Origin: a virus
Length of the DNA stretch: 28,039 bases
Virus record (IMG/VR): IMGVR_UViG_3300020202_000193
Span: 1 to 28,039 of that record
Direction: 5' to 3' (one strand)
Below are positions 19,372-26,891 of the stretch, one piece after another. Position 1 is the first letter of the stretch. Each line of letters opens with the position of its first letter. The notes under the pieces were generated by a model. That model worked only from the letters and a program-made list of their open reading frames with translations. It did not search any database and was not told where the DNA came from. The position numbers were made by a program, and so were the translations under genes.

Positions 19372-19444
19372 TGGCGGAGACCGGACTTGAACCGGTGACC
19401 TCGGGGTTATGAGCCCCGCGCGCTACCGACTGCGCCACTCCGCT
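19372..19444 (-). tRNA. tRNA with anticodon CAT (Met, initiator-like features)
   Basis: A complete 73-nt cloverleaf. Acceptor AGCGGAG pairs with CTCCGCC except for A1-C72. D stem GCGC/GCGC, anticodon stem CGGGG/CCCCG with loop CTCATAA, variable region AGGTC, T stem ACCGG/CCGGT with loop TTCAAGT, discriminator A73. CCA is not encoded, so host CCA addition is needed. The three stacked G-C pairs (G29-G31 with C39-C41) and the unpaired 1-72 position are hallmarks of bacterial initiator tRNA, but the D stem has C11-G24 as in elongators. A lysidine-modified Ile tRNA also uses CAT and cannot be excluded. Confidence 0.93.
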
Positions 19445-19473
19445 CTGTTCGTTTGTACCCTACCCCTCCCGGG

Positions 19474-19572
19474 TCAGATCTGCCAACCCCCGTACACCGC
19501 CGCTCCAGCGAAACACACCGCCGCGACGACAACGAGCGCAAACGCCCCCAGGATCGCCGACGAGATTCTCAC
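19474..19572 (-). CDS. 32-residue single-span membrane peptide
   Basis: GTG 19572 overlaps the upstream stop (GTGA). The product starts MRISSAILGAFALVVVAAVC and ends FAGAAVYGGWQI: a short basic start, one hydrophobic span and a small tail. It is also compatible with a signal peptide. The coupling argues for a real gene. Possible holin-like or inner-membrane accessory peptide, but there is no lysis context. Function unknown. Confidence 0.5.
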   Translation of the reverse strand: MRISSAILGAFALVVVAAVCFAGAAVYGGWQI

Positions 19573-19739
19573 TTCGACGGTTTCCCGTTGATCACCTCGT
19601 CCGGGATCTCGATCTGGAAGTCGGAGACCGGTCGGGGCTGCTTGGGAACGTAGACGTTCACCAGGACGCCTCCGTAATCCTTGGCTGTGTACAGGTTGCT
19701 GTTTCGAGTGTTGCGCTCGTACACCAGCTTGACCCTCAT
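19569..19739 (-). CDS. Small strand-rich protein, 56 residues
   Basis: MRVKLVYERNTRNSNLYTAK, then DYGGVLVNVYVPKQPRPVSD, FQIEIPDEVINGKPSK. Alternating hydrophobic residues indicate a small beta sheet. The start overlaps the upstream stop (ATGA at 19736-19739) and the end overlaps the membrane-peptide start, so all three genes are coupled. No family recognised. Confidence 0.68.
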   Translation of the reverse strand: MRVKLVYERNTRNSNLYTAKDYGGVLVNVYVPKQPRPVSDFQIEIPDEVINGKPSK

Positions 19740-20011
19740 CTGCCTGTCACCTCCCCTCGGATGATCTGTACGGCGATTTGACGCATCTCCAAAGGGGTTC
19801 GGGCTTTGAACAGCACCTTGGAGTTTTCTGGCGTGAGATCGGGCAAGGTGATCGAAGCCAGCGTCTCGTCATGAAATGTCAGGTGGGCCTTGATTCTGCC
19901 GAAATAGACCCGGTTGGGGGCGCACAGATCAACTGTGGCCACCCCCTCCTTCTCCAGGGTGACGTGCTGGTGGGTCATGTTGTGCCAGATGGCCTGAACC
20001 CTCCTGAGCAC
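19736..20011 (-). CDS. Small protein, 91 residues, function unknown
   Basis: Starts at GTG 20011, 6 nt after GAGAGGGGG. An internal ATG at 19978 (MTHQHVTLEKEG) is an alternative. Strand-rich middle (EGVATVDLCAPNRVYFGRIKAH... ASITLPDL) followed by a helix (TPLEMRQIAVQIIRGEVTGR). It lies directly behind a consensus-type promoter at 20049-20077, so it leads its own transcript together with the two small genes and probably the tRNA. Confidence 0.68.
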   Translation of the reverse strand: MLRRVQAIWHNMTHQHVTLEKEGVATVDLCAPNRVYFGRIKAHLTFHDETLASITLPDLTPENSKVLFKARTPLEMRQIAVQIIRGEVTGR

Positions 20012-20048
20012 CCGCTACCCCCTCTCTCCCCTACCAACTTGTGAGCCA

Positions 20049-20077
20049 ACTATGCATCAGACGGGAGAAGTTGTCAA
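20049..20077 (-). promoter_or_regulatory. Consensus-like promoter for the small genes and tRNA
   Basis: On the minus strand a perfect TTGACA (20077-20072) is followed after 17 nt by CATAGT (20054-20049), 4 of 6 matches to the -10 consensus. The predicted start lies near 20042, leaving about 30 nt before the GTG at 20011. This is the best sigma-70-type promoter I see in the window, and it makes the cassette independent of phage control. Confidence 0.66.
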
Positions 20078-20083
20078 GACCCT

Positions 20084-20353
20084 CTACAGCTCCCTGAGGT
20101 ACACCGTTGCCTCGTCGCGGAAGGCGTTCAGGCCCTGGTAGACCTCCTCGATGCCGTGCTTGATCGTCTCCAGTCCGGCAGACATCGCCGCCGGATAGGT
20201 GCTCGAACTGGCCGCGAAGACGAGCTGGTGCAACGGCGTGATCTGGTCCAAGGTCTGGCTGATCTCTGCTGCCCAGGCCTCGATCTTCTCGATGTAGTCC
20301 AACTCGACGTTGATGCTGTCCCGTAGTCCTTGGACGCTTGCATCGTCAGACAT
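20084..20353 (-). CDS. YxxxL helical-hairpin protein 4
   Basis: 89 residues from ATG 20353, with GGAGGGAGAGGG upstream. Helix 1 (about 1-47: VQGLRDSINVELDYIEKIEA and on), turn ASSSTYPA, helix 2 to the end (LETIKHGIEEVYQGLNAFRD), terminating TVYLREL. Length, hairpin layout and the final Tyr-hydrophobic-x-x-Leu match the three genes at 2016-2821, which lie about 18 kb away on the other strand. No W-x-G in the turn. It is the first gene of the inverted cassette, facing away from the capsid gene. Function unknown. Confidence 0.74.
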   Translation of the reverse strand: MSDDASVQGLRDSINVELDYIEKIEAWAAEISQTLDQITPLHQLVFAASSSTYPAAMSAGLETIKHGIEEVYQGLNAFRDEATVYLREL

Positions 20354-20524
20354 ACCCTCTCCCTCCCGTAGAAACTCTCACTCCTCCAGGATGCCCCCCG
20401 GGGGAGATCAAGACAAGACGTCACCCGCATTAGTACGACTTTCATGTATCTTGTGGTACAAGCGCGGTGATGGCTGTGGGCCTGCTGTGGATCGAAAAAC
20501 CCTTTTCGACCCTGGAAGGTCCAG
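20354..20524. promoter_or_regulatory. Divergent leader between the inverted cassette and the capsid gene
   Basis: A 171-nt gap with no gene. It holds a CTTGT-GGT-ACAAG dyad (20450-20462) and a perfect 7-bp hairpin, TCGAAAA (20492-20498) with TTTTCGA (20503-20509), just before the capsid ribosome site GGAAGG. Promoters for both directions are expected here, but I could not identify convincing -35/-10 pairs. The hairpin may protect the 5' end of the capsid mRNA. Confidence 0.45.
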
Positions 20525-22189
20525 ATGTTCACCATTCCCGAAGACCTCACCGTCTTCTCGGTGCCGGGCCTGGAGGATCTGCGCCGGGTGGCTCAGGACG
20601 AGCTGACCGCGCTGCGAGCCTCCATCACCGACCCGGAGACCGTCACCGACGAGCAGCTTGAGCGCGGCGAGGCCCTGTTCAGCTTCATCACGAACGCCGA
20701 CGCCGAGATCGAGAAGCGCCGCGAGCGTTCGGCCCGCTTTGAGGCCCTCGCCCCCTCGACTTCCGAGGTGACACCGGTCGTCGAGGAGCCCGTCGTCGAG
20801 GCCACCATCGAGACCCAGCCGGCAACGACCAGCACCACCGCTACCTCGACCGCCGTCGCGGTCAAGCAGGTGGACATCGCTGCCGTCGCACCACACACCA
20901 CGACGACTGCCACCCTTGAGGTAGAGCAGGCCCCCGAGCGGCCGTTCGGTGAGCACCGCATCGTAGTCGGCGCCGACGTCCCGGAGATCCCGACCGGCAC
21001 CGAGCTGAACTCGTGGACCCAGGTCGCCGAGGCATTCGTCCAGAAGACCCGCGCGTACGGCGGCAAGTCGAACATCGGTCGGCAGTCCGTCGCCACGATC
21101 TACCGCGAGTACGAGGACCCGCAGCTGGTCATCAACCAGACCGACGGCGACGAGCTGGTTCACACCAAGCTCCAATGGGCGGCCAATGAGTCCCGCCTGC
21201 CGGGTAACTCCCTCGTCGCGGCCAACGGCTGGTGTGCCCCGTCGGAGACGCTGTACAACACCTGCGTGCAGGTCACCACGGACGGCCTCGTCAACCTCCC
21301 CGAGGTGGTCGCCCGGCGCGGTGGCATCCGGCACAACCAGGGCATCGAGTTCGACGCCATCTTCGGCACCGGCACCGGCTTCAACATCCTCACCGAGGCC
21401 CAGGTCATCGCCGACACCGCCAAGACCTGCGTCGAGATCCCCTGCCCGCCGTTCGTGGACGACCGCCTGAAGGTCGCGGTCCTCTGCCTCACCGGCGCCA
21501 TCCTCCAGAACCGGGCCTACCCGGAGTTCGTCGCCGACTTCGTTCGGGGCGCCATCGCCACCCAGGCGCACAACGTCAACCGTCAGATCATCGCGGACAT
21601 CGTGGCCGGCTCCGGTGCGGCCATCGACCTGTCGCCGCTGGCGAGCCCGACCGACAACACCGCCGGCTCTGGCTTCCTGGCCGCGCTGGAGATCGCCGCC
21701 CTGGACATCCGGTACCGGTTGCGCCTGGCCACCGGCGCTTCCCTGGAGGCGATCTTCCCGCTCTGGGCCAAGGCTCAGGTTCGGGCGGACCTGTCCCGCC
21801 GCACCGGCGTCGCCGAGATGGCCGTCTCCGACGAGATGATCACCTCCTGGATGGCCATGCGCGGTATCCGTGCCCAGTGGGTTTACGACTTCCGGGACGC
21901 CTTCTCGGCGGCCGGTGTTGGCCCCGGTGCGGACACCCCGATCACCGCCCTGGCCAACGAGGTCACCGTGCCGATCTTCCCCGCCGGCACGTGGGTTCTC
22001 GCTCGCCAGGACGTCATCCGCATCGACTCCCTGTACGACTCGGTCCTGCTCCCCCAGAACCTGGTCACCCAGCTGTTCATGGAGGACGGGTTCGCGGTCA
22101 TGCGGATGTGCCCGCTGTCCCGCCTCTACACCCTGCCGCTCTGCCCGTCGGGTGAGACCAGCTCGACCGCTGCCCGCACCTGCGCCTAA
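20525..22189 (+). CDS. Major capsid protein with N-terminal scaffold-like region
   Basis: 554 residues from ATG 20525 with GGAAGG 6 nt upstream. Residues 1-75 form charged helices (LEDLRRVAQDELTALRASIT, IEKRRERSARFEALAP). Residues 76-145 are a Thr/Val/Ala-rich linker. The capsid domain follows, with actinophage major-capsid landmarks: WTQVAEAFVQKTRAYGGKSN, NSLVAANGWCAPSETLYNTC, LVNLPEVVARRGGIRHNQG and the C-terminal PQNLVTQLFMEDGFAVMRMC. The extended N terminus resembles a fused delta/scaffold domain that the upstream protease could remove, which is inference. The gene lies beyond an inverted cassette instead of directly after the protease block, which is unusual. A hairpin follows the stop. 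Confidence 0.9.
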   Translation: MFTIPEDLTVFSVPGLEDLRRVAQDELTALRASITDPETVTDEQLERGEALFSFITNADAEIEKRRERSARFEALAPSTSEVTPVVEEPVVEATIETQPATTSTTATSTAVAVKQVDIAAVAPHTTTTATLEVEQAPERPFGEHRIVVGADVPEIPTGTELNSWTQVAEAFVQKTRAYGGKSNIGRQSVATIYREYEDPQLVINQTDGDELVHTKLQWAANESRLPGNSLVAANGWCAPSETLYNTCVQVTTDGLVNLPEVVARRGGIRHNQGIEFDAIFGTGTGFNILTEAQVIADTAKTCVEIPCPPFVDDRLKVAVLCLTGAILQNRAYPEFVADFVRGAIATQAHNVNRQIIADIVAGSGAAIDLSPLASPTDNTAGSGFLAALEIAALDIRYRLRLATGASLEAIFPLWAKAQVRADLSRRTGVAEMAVSDEMITSWMAMRGIRAQWVYDFRDAFSAAGVGPGADTPITALANEVTVPIFPAGTWVLARQDVIRIDSLYDSVLLPQNLVTQLFMEDGFAVMRMCPLSRLYTLPLCPSGETSSTAARTCA

Positions 22190-22200
22190 TCGACCGAGGT

Positions 22201-22230
22201 TCCAGGCCCTCGACTGCCCGGGGGCCTGGA
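22201..22230 (+). terminator. Hairpin after the capsid gene
   Basis: TCCAGGCCC (22201-22209) and GGGCCTGGA (22222-22230) form a perfect 9-bp stem 11 nt after the capsid stop. No U-run. A partial terminator or mRNA-stabilising stem at this spot would let capsid protein be made in excess over the downstream genes. Confidence 0.58.
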
Positions 22231-22252
22231 CTTCAACTGAGAGGAGGGGCAG

Positions 22253-23083
22253 ATGGCGGTCTTCACCGGCCCGGTCTTCGTACCGAACCCGGTTCCGATC
22301 GTTGACCGGTACGGCCTGTTCACGGTTGCCACCGGTCCCCTCACGCTGCCGGTTGAGGCTCGCGGCGGTGGCGTCCAATACGAGACCGGGGTCTGCGGCC
22401 TGCCCGCCGGCCTCGAAGTGGAATGCGGCCCTTCCGACCCAGAGAAGGAATTCGCGGAGACGCCGAACGTCATCGTCGGTACGCCTTTCATCGTCTACGC
22501 GGGTATGACGTGTGGGCTGGTCGGCCTAGATGACACCCGCGCCCGCACCTTCGTAATGGAAAAGCTGAAGGCTGGCGAACAGGCCATTGTGGAGAACATC
22601 TTCTCCCAGCAGCTGTTCGGCCAGTCGCCGGGCCTTTCCAACAACCCGGACGCGTTCACCGTCGCGGCGACGACGGAGGGCGTGACGGCTTCCGTCGCGG
22701 CCCTGGAGGAAGCGTTTTACGACACCTACGGCCTGGCCGGGACGCTGCATGTGCCGCACCTGCTCGGTGCCCGCCTTCAGCAGGGTGGCGCACTGCGCTG
22801 GGATAACGGCAGATGGCGTACTGCCGCCGGCACGCTGGTGTCGATCGGCAACTACGCCGGCTTCGATCCAGTGGGAGCAGCACCGGCTGCCGGTACGTCG
22901 TGGATGTACATCACCGGCCAGGTGACCATTTGGCGGACGCCCGATTCAGAAGTGCACATCTCGCGGCTGTCGTCTTCGTTCAACCGCACCACGAACCAGG
23001 CATTCATGCTCGCCGAGCGTGAATACGTCATCACAATCGACTGCACCGTACTGGGCACTGCGGTCACGTTGGATCCGGCATAG
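22253..23083 (+). CDS. Phage structural protein following the capsid gene
   Basis: 276 residues, ATG 22253 with AGGAGG upstream. Strand-rich throughout, with a conserved-looking start (VFTGPVFVPNPVPIVDRYGLF) and end (EREYVITIDCTVLGTAVTLD). The central helix (VAALEEAFYDTYGLAG, then LHVPHLLGARLQQ) and GAAPAAGTSWMYITGQVTIW resemble proteins encoded directly after the capsid gene in other actinophages, where they are listed as head or structural proteins. I cannot name a more exact role: a minor capsid or head-vertex component is most likely from its place. Confidence 0.68.
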   Translation: MAVFTGPVFVPNPVPIVDRYGLFTVATGPLTLPVEARGGGVQYETGVCGLPAGLEVECGPSDPEKEFAETPNVIVGTPFIVYAGMTCGLVGLDDTRARTFVMEKLKAGEQAIVENIFSQQLFGQSPGLSNNPDAFTVAATTEGVTASVAALEEAFYDTYGLAGTLHVPHLLGARLQQGGALRWDNGRWRTAAGTLVSIGNYAGFDPVGAAPAAGTSWMYITGQVTIWRTPDSEVHISRLSSSFNRTTNQAFMLAEREYVITIDCTVLGTAVTLDPA

Positions 23084-23091
23084 GAGAACTA

Positions 23092-23358
23092 ATGGCAACC
23101 GTTGTCCCCGAGAAGGGCCAAACGCGCGAGGTGGCCAAGAAGCTCCTGGCGCTGACTGACGACCCTAACGACATTCGGACCACTGCGGATGGCCCGGATG
23201 GTGTCACCTTTATCGTCCCCGACGACCTGTACGACAAGTACATGGACGACGAGGAGCAGGCCCCGGCGGAGGTCGTAGACGAGGAGGCGCCCGCACCCAA
23301 GCGTCGCGGCCGTCCGCCGGGCTCCAAGAACAAGCCCAAGGCGGAGAACGAGGAGTAA
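23092..23358 (+). CDS. Small AT-hook protein in the head cluster
   Basis: 88 residues, ATG 23092 with AGGAGA upstream. A compact N-terminal alpha/beta part (VVPEKGQTREVAKKLLALTD, GVTFIVPDDLYDKYM), an acidic linker (MDDEEQAPAEVVDEEAPAP) and KRRGRPPGSKNKPK, a clear AT-hook of the kind that lies in the DNA minor groove. Similar small genes sit in the same place in many actinophages. It may bind packaged DNA or the capsid interior, which is inference. Confidence 0.74.
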   Translation: MATVVPEKGQTREVAKKLLALTDDPNDIRTTADGPDGVTFIVPDDLYDKYMDDEEQAPAEVVDEEAPAPKRRGRPPGSKNKPKAENEE

Positions 23359-23361
23359 TCC

Positions 23362-24285
23362 ATGCCTTCGATCTGCTATCCCGTTCTCCGCGTCCCGGCT
23401 GTCCGGCTTACCAAGCTGGGCAGCTGTGGCGAAGTGGTCGATTCGACCTGCTCGTCGGCGACGTCGAACGGCATCATCACCATTGAGCAGACCGCTGAGC
23501 TGGAAGACCGCCAGGACTACTTCACGCTCAATGCGGACGCTCAGCCATGTATCACCGACACGTCACCGCCGATCCTCAAGTGGATCAACGTGACGATTAC
23601 GTTCTGCCAGGTCGATCCGGAGCTGTACAACATCGCCACGGCGGAGCCGCTCGTTCTCAACGATGCGACACCCACGCCGGTGGCAGTTGGTTTCCGCACC
23701 CGTCAGGGCTCGGTCAACAATTCGAACTTCGCTTTCGAGGCGTGGACGCGGATCGGCGGCTCGAACAACTGTTCCGGTGGCACTGTTCAGTACGGCTACT
23801 TCCTTCTACCCTGGCTGGTGGAGGGCATGGTCGGTGACCTGACCCTGGAAAACGGCGCGGCCAACTTCGTTATCACGGCCCGGACGCAGCCGAATTCGCT
23901 ATGGGGCGTTGGTCCCTATGACGTGATTCGACTCAGCACCGGCACCCCAAGCCCGCTGCTGGTGCCGATCGCATCTGGTGACCACCGGCACATGCAGGTG
24001 ACGACCCAGCCGCCGCCCACGGTGACGTGTGGCTGCACCGACGTCACCCCGACGGTGACGGTTAGCCCGCTGGCTGGCTCGGCACCGCTGGCGGTGTCAC
24101 TGACCGTACCGACTGGCACCCTCCCGGCCGTGATCGACTGGGGCGACGCGACCCCTCTCCAGACGGTCACCTCGGGTGCGACGGTTCCGCACAGCTACAC
24201 CGCCCCCGGCACCTACACGGTGAAGTATCACCCGCTGAACTTCTCCGGTCCGGCCTACACGTCCGCCCCCGTCGTGGTTGCGTAG
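23362..24285 (+). CDS. Structural protein with C-terminal PKD/Ig-like domain
   Basis: 307 residues. The first ~220 residues form a strand-rich virion domain (ITIEQTAELEDRQDYFTLNA, PPILKWINVTITFCQVDPEL, FAFEAWTRIGGSN, YGYFLLPWLVEGMVGDLTLE) with eight Cys in the full protein. The last ~80 residues are a PKD-type domain (TVSPLAGSAPLAVSLTVP, IDWGDATPLQTV, TVPHSYTAPGTYTVKY), a fold commonly attached to major tail or capsid surface proteins. Its position before the neck genes leaves both a tail-tube and a head-decoration role open. The ATG at 23362 has GAGGAG overlapping the previous stop. Confidence 0.74.
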   Translation: MPSICYPVLRVPAVRLTKLGSCGEVVDSTCSSATSNGIITIEQTAELEDRQDYFTLNADAQPCITDTSPPILKWINVTITFCQVDPELYNIATAEPLVLNDATPTPVAVGFRTRQGSVNNSNFAFEAWTRIGGSNNCSGGTVQYGYFLLPWLVEGMVGDLTLENGAANFVITARTQPNSLWGVGPYDVIRLSTGTPSPLLVPIASGDHRHMQVTTQPPPTVTCGCTDVTPTVTVSPLAGSAPLAVSLTVPTGTLPAVIDWGDATPLQTVTSGATVPHSYTAPGTYTVKYHPLNFSGPAYTSAPVVVA

Positions 24286-24295
24286 GAGATAGACA

Positions 24296-24700
24296 ATGGC
24301 GAACGTTCTTTACCAGCTGGGGCGGCAAGCCTTCCTGGAGGGCGACCTCGACTGGACCGGTCAGGACATGCGAGTCATCCTGGTGGACCTGGCGGACTAC
24401 ACGTTCAGTCAGGCCCACCAGTTTCTGACCAGTGTCCCGGCCGGTGCTCGGGTGGCGGTCTCTGGTGCCCTGGCCAACAAGACGGCCACGAACGGGACTG
24501 CGGACGCCGACGATGTCACCTTCAACTCGGTCACCGGCGACCAGTCCGAAGCCCTGATCATCTACCAGCACACCGGCTCGGACGCGACATCCAGGCTGGT
24601 CGCCTATATCGACACCGCCACTGGTTTCCCCGTTACTCCGAATGGTGGCAACATCACCGTCACATGGGACAACGGAGCCAACCGCATCTTCACGCTCTGA
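24296..24700 (+). CDS. Conserved phage structural protein (decoration-type)
   Basis: 134 residues, ATG 24296 with AGGAGA upstream. I recognise the layout from many siphoviruses and prophages: NVLYQLGRQAFLEGDLDWTG, MRVILVDLADYTFSQAHQFL, VPAGARVAVSGALANKT, DADDVTFNSVTGDQSEALII, then YIDTATGFPVTPNGGNITVT and a closing IFTL. These proteins are compact beta barrels found in virions. The exact place is not established from sequence. The neighbours suggest an outer head or neck location. Confidence 0.76.
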   Translation: MANVLYQLGRQAFLEGDLDWTGQDMRVILVDLADYTFSQAHQFLTSVPAGARVAVSGALANKTATNGTADADDVTFNSVTGDQSEALIIYQHTGSDATSRLVAYIDTATGFPVTPNGGNITVTWDNGANRIFTL

Positions 24701-24712
24701 CGGAGGTGACCC

Positions 24713-26146
24713 ATGGCGGTACGGGTCTTCTCCAGCAGCGTCATCGTCCTCGATGAAGGCACCCTTGACAACATTTTCAACGGTGCCTTCACCATCGCCG
24801 TCCTGTTCAAGCGATCCGGTTCCACCACTGACGGCTTTCAGGCGCTGCTGAGCTTCAACGGCGGCGTCAACACCAACCAGCGGGCCAGCATCGGATACAG
24901 CTCCGCCAGCGCCCTGCAGATCACCCTCAGTGGTCTTAGCCGAACATTCGGTGCCAGCTTCACCATCGCCAATGACACCTGGTACCTCTTCGTCGTCCGC
25001 AAGGCATCCGGGACAGCCACCCCCACCGCCAACTTGTACAACTACTCCACGGGTGCCTGGGTGGGGTGGACGAACGGATCCGGCACCCTCGACAACGACG
25101 CCACTGCCCTCGTCGAGGTGCGTCTCGGCAACGCCCCCGGTGGGTTTCCATTAAATGGCAAGATGGGTGGCGCCGTTGTCTACAACTCGGTGTTGTCTGA
25201 CACGAACGGCGAGACGCTAGAGACGTCGGCCCAGAACTGGTTCGCGTTGTCGCCAACCGCCATGTGGCGACTGAACCAGGCTTCGACTGCCACTCCAGTT
25301 ACCGACGACACCGGCAACGGTGCCGACCAGACCAGCATCACCGGCACCAGCGTCGATGCCGTCGACAATCCCGGCCCTACCCCCGTCTTCGACTTCAACC
25401 TGGGCGGGCTAACGATCAGCCCGACCGGCATCGCGTCAGGCGAAGCTCTCGGCACACCGACAATCACCCCCGGCGCTGTCACCATCAGCCCGACCGGAAT
25501 CGCATCAGGTGAGGCTTTCGGCACCCCCACCATCACGCCAGGTGCGGTGACAATCGCCCCAACCGGCATTGCCTCAGGTGAGGCATTCGGGACACCTACC
25601 ATTACGCCCGGCCCGGTCACGGTTGCCCCGACCGGGATCGCATCCGGGGAAGCCTTCGGCACTCCCACCATCACACCGGGTGCTGTCACCATCAGTCCAA
25701 CCGGGATCGCATCGGCAGAGGCGTTCGGCACTCCCGTCGTCGCCGATGAAAGCGCTCAGGTCGTCGGTCCCACCGGGATTGCATCCGGTGAAGCGTTTGG
25801 GACACCAACACTCACGCCTGGCCCGGTCACCATCTCCCCTGCCGGGATTGCATCGGCGGAAGCGTTCGGCACTCCCGTCGTCGCAGCGGGGCCAGTGACG
25901 GTCGCCCCGACCGGGATTGCTTCCGGTGAGGTGTTCGGAACGCCAGTCATTACTACCGGTCAGGTGACCATCAGCCCGACCGGAATCGCGTCCGCCGAGG
26001 CGTTCGGAACGCCGACGATCACTGATGCTTCGCAGGGCCAGATAATTGCCCCGACTGGCATACCATCAGGTGAAAGGTTCGGCCACCCGGTCGTCTGGAG
26101 CCACATTGTGAGGGCCTGTGACTGTTCCGTGCTCGTGGACGATTGA
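24713..26146 (+). CDS. Lectin-like fibre protein with ten GIASGEAFGTP repeats
   Basis: 477 residues, ATG 24713 with GGAGGTG upstream. The N-terminal ~225 residues fit a LamG/concanavalin-like sandwich (FTIAVLFKRSGSTTDGFQAL, RASIGYSSASALQITLSGLS, NDTWYLFVVRKASG, VEVRLGNAPGG, LNGKMGGAVVYNSVLSDTNG). Then ten repeats with core GIASGEAFGTP every ~20-23 residues form what is probably a stiff beta stalk. The end is a Cys-containing tail (VRACDCSVLVDD). Likely a glycan-binding fibre or capsid-surface spike. It is encoded between head and neck genes rather than after the tape measure, which favours a head fibre. Its 3' end overlaps the next gene by 29 nt. Confidence 0.8.
   Translation: MAVRVFSSSVIVLDEGTLDNIFNGAFTIAVLFKRSGSTTDGFQALLSFNGGVNTNQRASIGYSSASALQITLSGLSRTFGASFTIANDTWYLFVVRKASGTATPTANLYNYSTGAWVGWTNGSGTLDNDATALVEVRLGNAPGGFPLNGKMGGAVVYNSVLSDTNGETLETSAQNWFALSPTAMWRLNQASTATPVTDDTGNGADQTSITGTSVDAVDNPGPTPVFDFNLGGLTISPTGIASGEALGTPTITPGAVTISPTGIASGEAFGTPTITPGAVTIAPTGIASGEAFGTPTITPGPVTVAPTGIASGEAFGTPTITPGAVTISPTGIASAEAFGTPVVADESAQVVGPTGIASGEAFGTPTLTPGPVTISPAGIASAEAFGTPVVAAGPVTVAPTGIASGEVFGTPVITTGQVTISPTGIASAEAFGTPTITDASQGQIIAPTGIPSGERFGHPVVWSHIVRACDCSVLVDD
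25411..26097 (+). repeat. Ten tandem coding repeats (about 60-72 nt each)
   Basis: Each unit encodes (S/A)PTGIASGEAFGTPTIT with small changes. GEA alternates with AEA, and TIT with VVA. The last unit has diverged (GIPSGERFGHP). The number of units is prone to change by slippage or recombination. Codons differ between units, so the array is old or selected to avoid recombination. Confidence 0.88.
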
Positions 26147-26891
26147 CGTCACCTGCTGCGCCGACTGGGAGTCCTATTCGTCTGCCGTGAGGGACGCCGC
26201 CACGTCGTATGCCACGACGGTGCTTTGGGCGGCGACCGGCCGCCAGTTCGGCCTGTGCCCACAGACGGTCCGGCCGTGCGGTCGCTATAACGGCACCCGG
26301 CAGTGGATATGGGGTTGGGGGTTCTATGGTGGCAGCTGGATCCCCTACATGGATGCCCTTGGCGTCTGGCGGAATTGTGGCTGCGACTGCGCATGTGATT
26401 GCCAGCCTCGATGCCAGGTGTGGCTTCCCGGCCCGGTTGACCAGGTACTTGAGGTCAACCTGAATGGTGCGGTGCTTACTGAGACCGCGTACCGAGTCGA
26501 CAATTCTCAGTGGCTAGTCAGAACTGATGGGGATTGCTGGCCAGAGTGTTCCAACCTGAATGTCGACTCCGGACAGGGCTTCTTCGAGGTCAGCTACATC
26601 AAGGGCGTCGAAGTGCCCTCGGATCTGCGTGTGGCAGCGGGGACGCTTGCGTGTGAATGGGCGAAGGCATGCGTAGGTGCGACGTGTCGTCTTCCGGGCC
26701 GAGCTGCTCAGATCGCTCGACAGGGCGTTTCAGTGAATATGGTGAGCCTGGACAACCTCATGGAGAACGGCTTCACGGGGCTGCCCGAGGTTGATCAGTT
26801 GATCCGTACCTACAATCCGCGCCGACTGCCTTACCCGCTGCGTGTCATCACCCCCGACATGCCGGCACCGAGGATGACAACCAGTGGCTGA
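26118..26891 (+). CDS. Cysteine-rich head-tail connector-like protein
   Basis: 257 residues from GTG 26118 (MTVPCSWTIDVTCCADWESY). The N-terminal helix AVRDAATSYATTVLWAATG and the C-terminal part (DLRVAAGTLACEWAKACVGA, NGFTGLPEVDQLIRTYNPRR) fit the adaptor/connector proteins that attach to the portal. The middle carries NCGCDCACDCQPRC, six Cys in 14 residues, and the whole chain has 16 Cys. This implies bound metal or a disulfide-locked insert. The gene starts inside the end of the fibre gene and overlaps the next gene by 8 nt. Confidence 0.72.
   Translation: MTVPCSWTIDVTCCADWESYSSAVRDAATSYATTVLWAATGRQFGLCPQTVRPCGRYNGTRQWIWGWGFYGGSWIPYMDALGVWRNCGCDCACDCQPRCQVWLPGPVDQVLEVNLNGAVLTETAYRVDNSQWLVRTDGDCWPECSNLNVDSGQGFFEVSYIKGVEVPSDLRVAAGTLACEWAKACVGATCRLPGRAAQIARQGVSVNMVSLDNLMENGFTGLPEVDQLIRTYNPRRLPYPLRVITPDMPAPRMTTSG

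Noticed and set aside
19223-19438. Minus-strand frame with VARGAHNPEVTGSSPVSAT
   Set aside because: This is the well-known false translation of a tRNA gene; the tRNA is at 19372-19444.
20408-22378. 656-residue minus-strand open frame
   Set aside because: It is the antisense shadow of the major capsid gene: Gly/Arg/Asp-rich low-complexity translation, with no ribosome site and capsid codon phase clear on the plus strand.
25411-26097. Possible CRISPR or non-coding tandem array
   Set aside because: The units are in frame within a coding gene, vary at synonymous positions and have no spacer structure.
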